A DNA stretch of 14,370 nt from Solirubrobacterales bacterium (lineage in GTDB: Bacteria; Actinomycetota; Thermoleophilia; Solirubrobacterales; Solirubrobacteraceae): NCBI GenBank assembly GCA_003151895.1, contig PLYX01000022.1, forward strand, positions 1 to 14,370, in the 5' to 3' direction. Both the position numbers and the translations under genes were made by a program. Positions 1 through 5,922 of this stretch are shown one piece after another (the first letter of the stretch is position 1; every line of letters begins with the position of its first letter). The notes below the pieces were generated by a model. The model was given only the letters and a program-made list of their open reading frames with translations, did not search any database and was not told the origin of the DNA.

Positions 1-539
1 AGGAACAGGGCGATCAGCTCGGGGAGCGCGTGCGGGAGCACTCCGAGCAGGAGCAGCGCCGGCGACACCTTCAGGAAGTGGGCGACGCCGGCGAGCGCGT
101 GGCCGAGCAGATATGCCTGGGCGGACAGCGAGAAGGTGGTGGCGCACACCACGAACGCGATGGCGATGCGCCCGCCGTGCTCGTGCACCCAGCGTGAGGC
201 ACCGCTCTTGCTCTCGGCCTGCAGGGGAAGCGAGCTGCCGGCGATGAACCCTGCCACGCACGCCATCGCGTGCAGGGCAAGCACGAGCAGGTTGTGGGAG
301 AGCACGGTGGCGATGTCGCCGACGTCGCCCACCGCGAACGGAGGGCGCAGCTGGATGGGCTGGACGTAGCCGGTGGACAACGCCGAGATGACGAGCACCG
401 CGGACAGCAGTCCGATGGCTGCGACCGTCGAGCCGGCAACCCATGCGCCGAGCACGGGCAGCGGCCGGCGCTGCCAGGCGCGCAGCGTGGTGCGGGTGCG
501 GCGAACGCCGTGGTAGAACGCGTAGGAGGTGGCGTCCAC
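1..539 (-). CDS. SpoIIM-like multi-pass membrane protein (C-terminus outside window)
   Basis: The reading frame opens with GTG at 537-539 and runs off the window edge, giving 179 residues. GTG is the earliest possible start because an in-frame TAG, the stop of the glycosyltransferase gene, lies 6 nt upstream. Hydrophobic segments fall at about residues 28-53, 83-103, 125-147 and 160-179, with a soluble loop at about 54-82. The last visible stretch, LLLLGVLPHALPELIALF, resembles the conserved PHxxxELPA signature of the SpoIIM/DUF95 membrane family. In sporulators SpoIIM works in forespore engulfment; homologues in non-sporulating actinobacteria have no settled role, so sporulation should not be inferred. 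The 6-nt gap implies co-transcription with the mannose-phospho-polyprenol synthase-like gene. The family call rests on one motif plus topology and is moderately secure; that this is a real membrane protein gene is much surer. Confidence 0.7.
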   Translation of the reverse strand, partial: MDATSYAFYHGVRRTRTTLRAWQRRPLPVLGAWVAGSTVAAIGLLSAVLVISALSTGYVQPIQLRPPFAVGDVGDIATVLSHNLLVLALHAMACVAGFIAGSSLPLQAESKSGASRWVHEHGGRIAIAFVVCATTFSLSAQAYLLGHALAGVAHFLKVSPALLLLGVLPHALPELIALF

Positions 540-545
540 CCCTCT

Positions 546-1349
546 CTATCGGCCGCTCACCACGTCCACCTGAGCGGGCTGCTGCGCGGGCGGAGCCGGC
601 GGCTGGGGCCCGAAGCGCAGGCGCGGCACGAGCCACATCGCCTCCGCGGCGATCCGCCACGACATCTTGCTCTGCCCGAGCTCGCGGTCTTTGAACACGA
701 TCGGCACCTCCACCACCTGGAAGCCGGCGCGCACCGCCCGGTAGGTGAGCTCGACCTGGAAGGCGTACCCCTGCGAGCGCACGCTGTCGAAGTGGATCGT
801 TTCGAGCACCTCGCGCTTGAAGCACTTGAAGCCGCCTGTCAAATCGCGCACGTGCAGGCCGAGCACCCGGCGCGCGTACGTGGAGCCGCCCTCGCTGATA
901 AAGCGCCGCAACAGACCCCAGTCGACGACGCCGCCGCCGGGCACATAACGAGAACCGAGCGCGAGATCGGCGCCGGAACGCACAGCCGCCAGCAGGCGCG
1001 CGAGGTCGGCTGGGTCGTGGGAGAAGTCGGAGTCCATCTCCATCAAGTAAGCCGCGCCGTGGTCGAGCGCGTAGCGGAAGCCGGCGAGATAGGCGGGGCC
1101 GATCCCGTTCTTCTCTGTGCGGTGCAGCACCTCGACCTGCTCGCGAACACCGGCGAGTCGGTCGGCGATGTCGCCCGTGCCGTCAGGCGAGCCGTCGTCG
1201 ACGATCAGGATCTTGTAGGCCCCGTCGTTGGCAGCTGAAAGGACGTCGCCGGCGGAGATCACGATCGCCTCGATGTTCTCCGCCTCGTTGTAGGTCGGGA
1301 GGATCAGCCAGGGGGTCCCGAGCAGGTCGGGGAGATCGGTGGCGCTCAT
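546..1349 (-). CDS. Polyprenol monophosphomannose synthase-like GT2 glycosyltransferase
   Basis: This 267-residue GT-A enzyme matches the dolichol/polyprenol-phosphate mannosyltransferase group, which moves mannose from GDP-mannose to a polyprenyl phosphate at the cytoplasmic membrane face. Visible motifs are LPTYNE (residues 17-22), DDGSPDGT (51-58), the metal-binding DxD (D106, D108, in MEMDSD), GSRY (132-135), TGGFKCF (171-177) and FKDRELGQSKM (219-229), all in the family order. There is no C-terminal membrane domain, as in the soluble actinobacterial Ppm-type catalytic unit; the tail is a Pro/Gln-rich stretch. The product would supply mannose for lipoglycans, glycoproteins or exopolysaccharide. 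It reads divergently from the 616-residue exported protein gene across 68 bp and is followed 6 nt later by the SpoIIM-like gene. Sugar specificity (mannose versus glucose) cannot be fixed from sequence alone. Confidence 0.9.
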   Translation of the reverse strand: MSATDLPDLLGTPWLILPTYNEAENIEAIVISAGDVLSAANDGAYKILIVDDGSPDGTGDIADRLAGVREQVEVLHRTEKNGIGPAYLAGFRYALDHGAAYLMEMDSDFSHDPADLARLLAAVRSGADLALGSRYVPGGGVVDWGLLRRFISEGGSTYARRVLGLHVRDLTGGFKCFKREVLETIHFDSVRSQGYAFQVELTYRAVRAGFQVVEVPIVFKDRELGQSKMSWRIAAEAMWLVPRLRFGPQPPAPPAQQPAQVDVVSGR

Positions 1350-1358
1350 GGACCGCCT

Positions 1359-1364
1359 ACCCTA
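1359..1364 (-). promoter_or_regulatory. Candidate -10 hexamer (TAGGGT) of the GT2 operon
   Basis: The hexamer sits 9 nt upstream of the ATG, so a transcript would have almost no leader. An AGGCGG sequence directly between it and the ATG could instead act as a close Shine-Dalgarno. It is listed because the same TAnnnT spacing recurs at other genes in this window. No convincing -35 element is seen. Confidence 0.35.
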
Positions 1365-1417
1365 GAGCGTGGCAACGAGCGGCGCGCACCTGCGGCCGGA
1401 CCCCAGGCAAGGCACCA

Positions 1418-3268
1418 GTGGATATCCAGCCCGACAGGCTCACGCGCACCACAACGAGAACGTATTGCGTTGCGTGGCCGGCAATCGTCGCCCTGTCGAT
1501 GATCGCCGTACTCGCGTTTGCGAGCGGGGCTTGGGGCCGTGCTCCACAACAGGCCCTGAGCGCGAGTCCGCTCGACGGATACATAGCCGGGGTCGCTCGT
1601 GCCTGGGAGCCGTACACAACCGCCGACGGACGGGTGTCCGACCCGTTGGATGCGGCCGACACGGGTGACAACTACGGCGTGATCCTGCTCGCCGACGTGA
1701 TGTTGAAGGTGGCGCGCCGGACGGATGACAGCGCGCTTGAAGAAGCCGGCACGCGCATCATCGCCTCGGCGCTGACGCTGCCCGTGCCCAACGACCCCTT
1801 CAACCTGCTTGCGATCGCCGCCGTGATCCACGACGGCCAGGATGGCGAGTTCCCCGCGGGCGCATGGGAGCGAGTTGCCGGACCGCTCTTGCAGCGGGCC
1901 GGACAGATCGGGCCGCCGACGGAAGCCACTTGCCTGACTGAGGCGCCCTGCTATGACAACTGGCGCCTGGTGTGGTCGGCTGGCGCCTCACTGCTTCTGT
2001 CGGACAACGTGGGCGGTGTGCCCGGCTCGTTGGCAAGCAACAGCGTCCCGGCGGCGGCTCAGATCAGGACCGACCTCGCGATGGCGGTCAAGCATGCGGG
2101 GGCGCCGCTGGAGATGGCGATTGCGGGCGAAGGGACGCGCGAACCGTCCAGGCACACCGCGGATGGGCCGGCCGGCATGCTCGCGGGCCCCGCCGCGGGG
2201 GGAGTTGCGCGTGAGCTGTCGGATCCCGGCGCCGAGCCGCCCGCCTATGAGCTGTTCTCGGCCTTCATGCTCGAGCTGATCGGCGAGGTCAACCCGCACG
2301 CGATCACTCCGGCGGTGGCAAGACTTCGCCGTCAGGCCGACCGCTATGCGCTCGACATGATGGCGCCCGACGGCCAGCTGTCGCTCTCGGGGCGGTCGCT
2401 TGACCAGTCGTGGGTGCAGGCGGCGGCTGCCGCGCTCGGCGCCAGGCGAGCTGCGCTCAAACCGGCCGAGGGCGGCGCCTGGCGCGCGTATGCCGACCGC
2501 GCCGTCTCCTATCTGCTGGCCGCCTATCCGATCCGAGCGGATGGCCTGCTTCCGATCGTTCCCGGCCTGAGTGTGGAATGGAACCCGTCGATCATGGACG
2601 GCTATGCCGCCCTGAACCAATATGAGGGCCTGACACTGTGGCTGCTGTCCGACGCGCTCGCTCAATGGCCACGAACGGAAGCGTCGCGTACGTCACTACC
2701 GGCCGACAGCCGGGAACTGCTCGCCGACGACCTGGGCTCGAGCGGCCTGGTGTGGGGTCGGACCGCCCGCGTGTGGTGGGAGCTCAGCGGCCGCACCACC
2801 AGCGGCGATCCGCGCTCGGCACAGGGTCTCCTCGCGGTGAAGGTGGGGGGCGCGAGCGGATGGCGCGACCTGCTGGCCCTGCGACCGCGCCATCCTGGAC
2901 CGTCAAGCGTCTGGACACTTGGTATGACCCACGGAAGGACTGCGACCCCAACCTTCACGCGAGTGCGAGGAGAGGGTCGCCGGGTCGTGCTGACGGGCGG
3001 CTACAGAGAGACGAACGGTCGCTTGCTGGGGCGCACGACGTGGACGCTCACCACCACCGCAACCGGGGTCAGGTTGAACATGAGCGTGCCCCCGAAGGCC
3101 ATGCTGCACACGACGGTTTGGCTCGCGGGCATTGGCTCGTGGCGGCTGTCCGCTCCCGCCGCGACGACCACGCGCGGGGCGTGCCTCGTGACCGCCTCGG
3201 GGCGAGCGTGCCCGGTGACGATCTACTGGCGCAACCGGCGTGCCGCGGTGCTCGAAGTCGGCGTGTAG
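1418..3268 (+). CDS. Exported protein of unknown family, likely helical toroid plus beta domain
   Basis: This 616-residue protein starts at GTG 1418, with AAGG 5 nt upstream; no alternative upstream start exists in frame. Residues 18-40 form a signal peptide or anchor (hydrophobic run VALSMIAVLAFASGAWG with a plausible cleavage site near residues 37-41). Residues 50-440 are rich in amphipathic helices with aromatic-acidic patches (DNYGVILLADVML; CYDNWRLVWSAGASLLL; SIMDGYAALNQYEGLTLWLL), as seen in alpha/alpha-toroid glycan-active enzymes. Residues 460-616 look beta-rich (TTWTLTTTATGVRLNMSV), as in the C-terminal beta-sandwich of several polysaccharide lyases. Paired cysteines near both ends could form disulfides outside the cell. 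It lies next to two exported glycosidase-like genes and converges on one of them. I do not recognise the family; a role on extracellular polysaccharide is inferred from fold impression and context only. Confidence 0.7.
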   Translation: MDIQPDRLTRTTTRTYCVAWPAIVALSMIAVLAFASGAWGRAPQQALSASPLDGYIAGVARAWEPYTTADGRVSDPLDAADTGDNYGVILLADVMLKVARRTDDSALEEAGTRIIASALTLPVPNDPFNLLAIAAVIHDGQDGEFPAGAWERVAGPLLQRAGQIGPPTEATCLTEAPCYDNWRLVWSAGASLLLSDNVGGVPGSLASNSVPAAAQIRTDLAMAVKHAGAPLEMAIAGEGTREPSRHTADGPAGMLAGPAAGGVARELSDPGAEPPAYELFSAFMLELIGEVNPHAITPAVARLRRQADRYALDMMAPDGQLSLSGRSLDQSWVQAAAAALGARRAALKPAEGGAWRAYADRAVSYLLAAYPIRADGLLPIVPGLSVEWNPSIMDGYAALNQYEGLTLWLLSDALAQWPRTEASRTSLPADSRELLADDLGSSGLVWGRTARVWWELSGRTTSGDPRSAQGLLAVKVGGASGWRDLLALRPRHPGPSSVWTLGMTHGRTATPTFTRVRGEGRRVVLTGGYRETNGRLLGRTTWTLTTTATGVRLNMSVPPKAMLHTTVWLAGIGSWRLSAPAATTTRGACLVTASGRACPVTIYWRNRRAAVLEVGV

Positions 3269-3286
3269 CCCGCGAGCCCGGTGTCA

Positions 3287-3334
3287 GCTCGCAGCTCGCG
3301 AGCCCAAGGGCCCACGCCGGAATGGCGCGGGCCC
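3287..3334. terminator. Two adjacent GC-rich hairpins between convergent genes
   Basis: The first hairpin pairs GCTCGC (3287-3292) with GCGAGC (3298-3303) around a 5-nt loop. The second pairs GGGCCC (3308-3313) with GGGCCC (3329-3334), extended inward by CGCC/GGCG with one A-C mismatch and a GGAAT loop. The second hairpin ends 4 nt past the minus-strand stop at 3339-3341 and lies 39 nt past the plus-strand stop at 3266-3268, so both can terminate here. Neither strand shows a T-tract, which is common in high-GC actinobacteria but lowers certainty. Confidence 0.6.
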
Positions 3335-3338
3335 AACC

Positions 3339-4319
3339 TCAGAAGATCTTCGGGATGGACTTCTGGAAGTAACGGTGGAGTTCCTTCGCGACCACATACA
3401 GCGCCGGGCGGGCGGCGCCGTTGGAGCGCACGAGTCCCGCGTCCCAGGTGGCCTTTTTGGCGCCTTTCCTCGGGTTTCCAGGCGAGCGCCAGTGGTAGTA
3501 GTACACCCTGGTGATCCGCGGGCTCAGCTTCGCGAACTGGAAGATGTTCGTGGCGGCCCTCGCCGCATAGGCTTCGCCGTGGTCGATCAGCTTGCCTTTG
3601 AAACGCCACCACACCACTCCGCCGACCTCGCTGAACCAGACCTGCCCACGGACAGCCGCCAGGAAGTTTTCGATCAGGGCCGGGCTACCGACGCTGATGC
3701 TGTGGTAGGGGTTGAACGGCCAGATCTTCGGATAGGGGTGCGCTCTTTCCAGGAAGGAGCCGACCCAGGCCTCGACGTTCCCGTCCGAGTCGAGGATGTC
3801 CGGCGCGGTGACCTCGCACCCGCGGCAGTGGGCGGCGAGCACGTTGTAGTACGCCGCCGCAAGCCAGGGGTTGTGCGCAGTTGGCTGCGTCGTATGGGTG
3901 GCCTCGTCCCAGGGAGCAAACTCGTTGACCCACGGGAACAGCTTCCTGAAGCGCAGGAAGGCGTGCAAGAACTGGCCCGGACTCGGCGCACGGCCGTTGT
4001 TGTCGGCGTGCTGGAAGGTTATGAACGGGGTGATGTGATAGGCATGCTTGACCGCGCTCAGCCATGTGGTCACCTGCGCGAGGTCGCGCCGGTTGAGTGC
4101 CACGTTCCACGGCACCACCTCGCGGGCGAGGTGGACGCCGAGCTCGGCCACACGCGGATCGGAGAACGTGCTCGGTTCGTAGTCGGAGAGACCGAAGCGG
4201 AACGTGGCAGCCACGGCAGAGCCCGCTGAAGCGAGACCGGCAAGGGCAAAGCAGGCCAACAGCAGGGCGCAGCGAGCCGCAGAGGAGTGTGGGGCGTGTA
4301 GGTGTGTGCGTACGCGCAT
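3339..4319 (-). CDS. Exported glycoside hydrolase-like protein (clan GH-A type barrel)
   Basis: This 326-residue protein begins at an ATG preceded by AAGGA about 10 nt upstream, the clearest Shine-Dalgarno in the window. Residues 16-38 are a signal peptide ending in an AVAA-type cleavage site. The mature part reads as a TIM-barrel hydrolase: FRFGLSDYEPS at the first strand, WVNEFAPWDE (130-139) with Asn132-Glu133 as likely acid/base, NPYHSIS (203-209) matching the usual His/Tyr position, VWFSEVG (228-234) with Glu231 as likely nucleophile, and YYYHWRSP (273-280) near the last strand, followed by a RPALYVV segment. These positions fit retaining clan GH-A enzymes, but the exact family and substrate are not recognisable. 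It is divergent from the GH79-like gene over about 105 bp and convergent with the 616-residue exported protein, suggesting a shared extracellular carbohydrate role. Confidence 0.8.
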   Translation of the reverse strand: MRVRTHLHAPHSSAARCALLLACFALAGLASAGSAVAATFRFGLSDYEPSTFSDPRVAELGVHLAREVVPWNVALNRRDLAQVTTWLSAVKHAYHITPFITFQHADNNGRAPSPGQFLHAFLRFRKLFPWVNEFAPWDEATHTTQPTAHNPWLAAAYYNVLAAHCRGCEVTAPDILDSDGNVEAWVGSFLERAHPYPKIWPFNPYHSISVGSPALIENFLAAVRGQVWFSEVGGVVWWRFKGKLIDHGEAYAARAATNIFQFAKLSPRITRVYYYHWRSPGNPRKGAKKATWDAGLVRSNGAARPALYVVAKELHRYFQKSIPKIF

Positions 4320-4414
4320 GGTGAAGGTTTCCTTTTCCGCCTTCGTGGTGAAGTTCCTTGTCGGCCTTCGCGAATGTCGCGCCCCGCACCTGGCCTACCG
4401 CCCGCCCCCGCAGA

Positions 4415-4420
4415 TATCAT
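4415..4420 (+). promoter_or_regulatory. Candidate -10 hexamer (TATCAT) of the GH79-like gene
   Basis: TATCAT lies 8 nt before the ATG at 4429, within the 4320-4428 divergent spacer. This distance puts the expected transcription start on or next to the start codon, consistent with a leaderless mRNA. It supports ATG 4429 over GTG 4423. No canonical -35 element is seen. Confidence 0.45.
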
Positions 4421-4428
4421 AGGTGCCG

Positions 4429-5805
4429 ATGAGTCGGTGGCGCGCCGCTCTGTCGGCGGGCTTGCTCGTCGGGGGACTTCAGACAGCCGCAGCGGCGGAG
4501 CCTGCTGCAACACTTCGTGCACCCGCGCAGCGATTCCGGTCAACCGCCGCCTCGCCTCTCGTGCGAGACGCGCGCGCCTCGACTGTTGGCCGTTCCCCCT
4601 TCGGACTCTCGATCGAGTACCCGCTGATGGAGAAGGCGCTCGGGAGCGGGGCCTGTCCAAGCCCGGCGCTGGTGGCGACGTTGCAATCGCTCGGCTCGCC
4701 GTCGCTGCGGATCGGTGGCGACTCGCAGGATCTGGCCGGCCCGACGGCCGCCTACCACTACGTCATACCACCCTCCTTCTGGACCACGCTCGGCTGCCTG
4801 GCGCGCGAGAGCGGCGTGCCGGTCGTGGTCGGGCTGAACTTCGCCGAAGGCCCGATCGCCGACGAGCTCACGACGATCGCCGCCGCCGAGCAGGCGATCC
4901 CGGCGTCGCAGTTGAGCTTCTCACTCGGCAACGAGCCCGACCTCTACGGGTTCAGCCACATCCTCCCGAACGAACCCGGCTTCATCGTTCCAGCCTTTCG
5001 CCCCTCGCCGTGGACGGCCGACGAGTACGCGAGGGAATGGGCGAGCCGGCGGGCGATGCTCGGACAGATTCCGATCGAGGGCCCCGACCTGGCCGGGATC
5101 GGCTGGCGTGTCCGCATCGCCCGGTTGATGGCGAGCGATCCCCCCGACGCGATGACCGTACACGCCTACCCAACGGTCGCCTGCGGCTCGGCGGGCGCCC
5201 CGACGACCGCCGCACGACTGTTGTCCGTGCACGCCAGTGTGGGACTCGTCGAAAAGTACGACTGGCTGCTCGCGGCCGCCCGTGCCGCGCACAGACCGGC
5301 CGTCATCTCCGAGAGCAACAGCGCCTCGTGCGGCGGCAAGCCGGGCGTGTCGGACACGCCGGTGGCGGGCGTGTGGGCGGCGCGTTACGTGGTGGCAGCC
5401 CTGCTTGCCGGGTTCGCGCAGGTGCGCTTCCACACCGCTGGCACGAGCTATGACTCGCTCGCCTTCGAACCCAATGGGACGATCGCGATACGCCCACTCG
5501 GACACGCCCTGCTGTTCCTGCACCGCTGGATCCCCCTCGGCAGCCGGATAACGTCGAGCTCGCGCGACCCGCGCATCCTCGCCGCGACCGTCTCCCAGGG
5601 CAGGCACACGAGCATGATCGTGAGTTCCTTCTCGCCAAAACCGATCTCCTTTGCGATCGACGTCCAGGGGGCGGCGGGGCGCCTTCGCACCGACACGCTG
5701 ACGACGGCGAGCGCGATCGAAGCGGGGGCATCGGTGGCGGTTCGCGCCCATCGGGCACGGCTGGTGCTCGCGCCGAACACGGTCGTCGCGATCAGCACAG
5801 GTTGA
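4429..5805 (+). CDS. Exported GH79-like glycoside hydrolase (heparanase/beta-glucuronidase type)
   Basis: This 458-residue protein is read from ATG 4429; GTG 4423 would add two residues but has no ribosome site. Residues 5-23 form a signal peptide. The catalytic barrel begins with FGLSIEYPLME (residues 58-68) and SLRIGGDSQD (92-101), both characteristic of the GH79 group. Asn168-Glu169 in LSFSLGNEPDLYG is the likely acid/base, HAYP (245-248) carries the usual His-Tyr, and Glu295 in VISESNSAS is the likely nucleophile. The remaining C-terminal part from about residue 350 is beta-rich, like the GH79 C-terminal domain. GH79 enzymes release glucuronic acid or 4-O-methylglucuronic acid from glycans, so a uronic-acid polymer is a reasonable but unproven substrate. 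Its TGA stop lies inside the first unit of a 35-bp tandem repeat that leads to polX. Confidence 0.85.
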   Translation: MSRWRAALSAGLLVGGLQTAAAAEPAATLRAPAQRFRSTAASPLVRDARASTVGRSPFGLSIEYPLMEKALGSGACPSPALVATLQSLGSPSLRIGGDSQDLAGPTAAYHYVIPPSFWTTLGCLARESGVPVVVGLNFAEGPIADELTTIAAAEQAIPASQLSFSLGNEPDLYGFSHILPNEPGFIVPAFRPSPWTADEYAREWASRRAMLGQIPIEGPDLAGIGWRVRIARLMASDPPDAMTVHAYPTVACGSAGAPTTAARLLSVHASVGLVEKYDWLLAAARAAHRPAVISESNSASCGGKPGVSDTPVAGVWAARYVVAALLAGFAQVRFHTAGTSYDSLAFEPNGTIAIRPLGHALLFLHRWIPLGSRITSSSRDPRILAATVSQGRHTSMIVSSFSPKPISFAIDVQGAAGRLRTDTLTTASAIEAGASVAVRAHRARLVLAPNTVVAISTG

Positions 5806-5922
5806 CGCGCATGGCCGGCGCCCCGATCCGAAAACGTTGAGGCGCATGGCCGGCGCCCCGATCGGACAACGTTGACGCGCATGGCCGGCGCCCCGATCGG
5901 ACAACGTTGACGCGCATGGCCG
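5801..5922. repeat. 35-bp tandem repeat, three units plus a 17-bp partial unit
   Basis: Units are 5801-5835, 5836-5870, 5871-5905 and a partial 5906-5922. Units 2 and 3 differ by one base; unit 1 has two further changes in its right half (GATCCGAAAAC against GATCGGACAAC). Each unit begins GTTGACGCGCATGGCCG (unit 2 has GTTGAGG) and ends CAAC or AAAC, so junctions carry the palindrome CAACGTTG; units 2 and 3 also contain CCGATCGG. The first unit contains the stop of the GH79-like gene and the partial unit contains the polX start codon, so the array lies exactly between the two reading frames. There are no spacers, so it is not CRISPR. Confidence 0.97.
5811..5910 (+). other. Ladder of three 9-codon mini-ORFs upstream of polX
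   Basis: Each repeat unit holds an ATG, nine codons and a TGA: 5811-5840 encodes MAGAPIRKR, while 5846-5875 and 5881-5910 both encode MAGAPIGQR. Exactly 5 nt (CGCGC or GGCGC) separate each TGA from the next ATG, the same gap found between the upstream gene's TGA (5803-5805) and the first mini-ORF, and between the last TGA and the polX ATG at 5916. Since 35 is not a multiple of 3, successive starts fall in different frames. No mini-ORF has a Shine-Dalgarno. Translation or regulation is inference; the start/stop geometry is seen directly. Confidence 0.45.

Noticed and set aside
270..1238. Long plus-strand open frame of 322 codons
   Set aside because: It is antisense to the GT2 and SpoIIM-like genes, which have complete family motifs. 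Its composition (Arg, His, Gly, Asp rich) is typical of GC-rich shadow frames.
5907..5915. TTG start giving polX three extra residues
   Set aside because: TTG lies inside the repeat, has no ribosome site, and the ATG 9 nt later fits both family N-termini and the ladder geometry.
5801..5922. CRISPR array
   Set aside because: The units are contiguous with no spacers and carry reading-frame boundaries; no cas gene is present.
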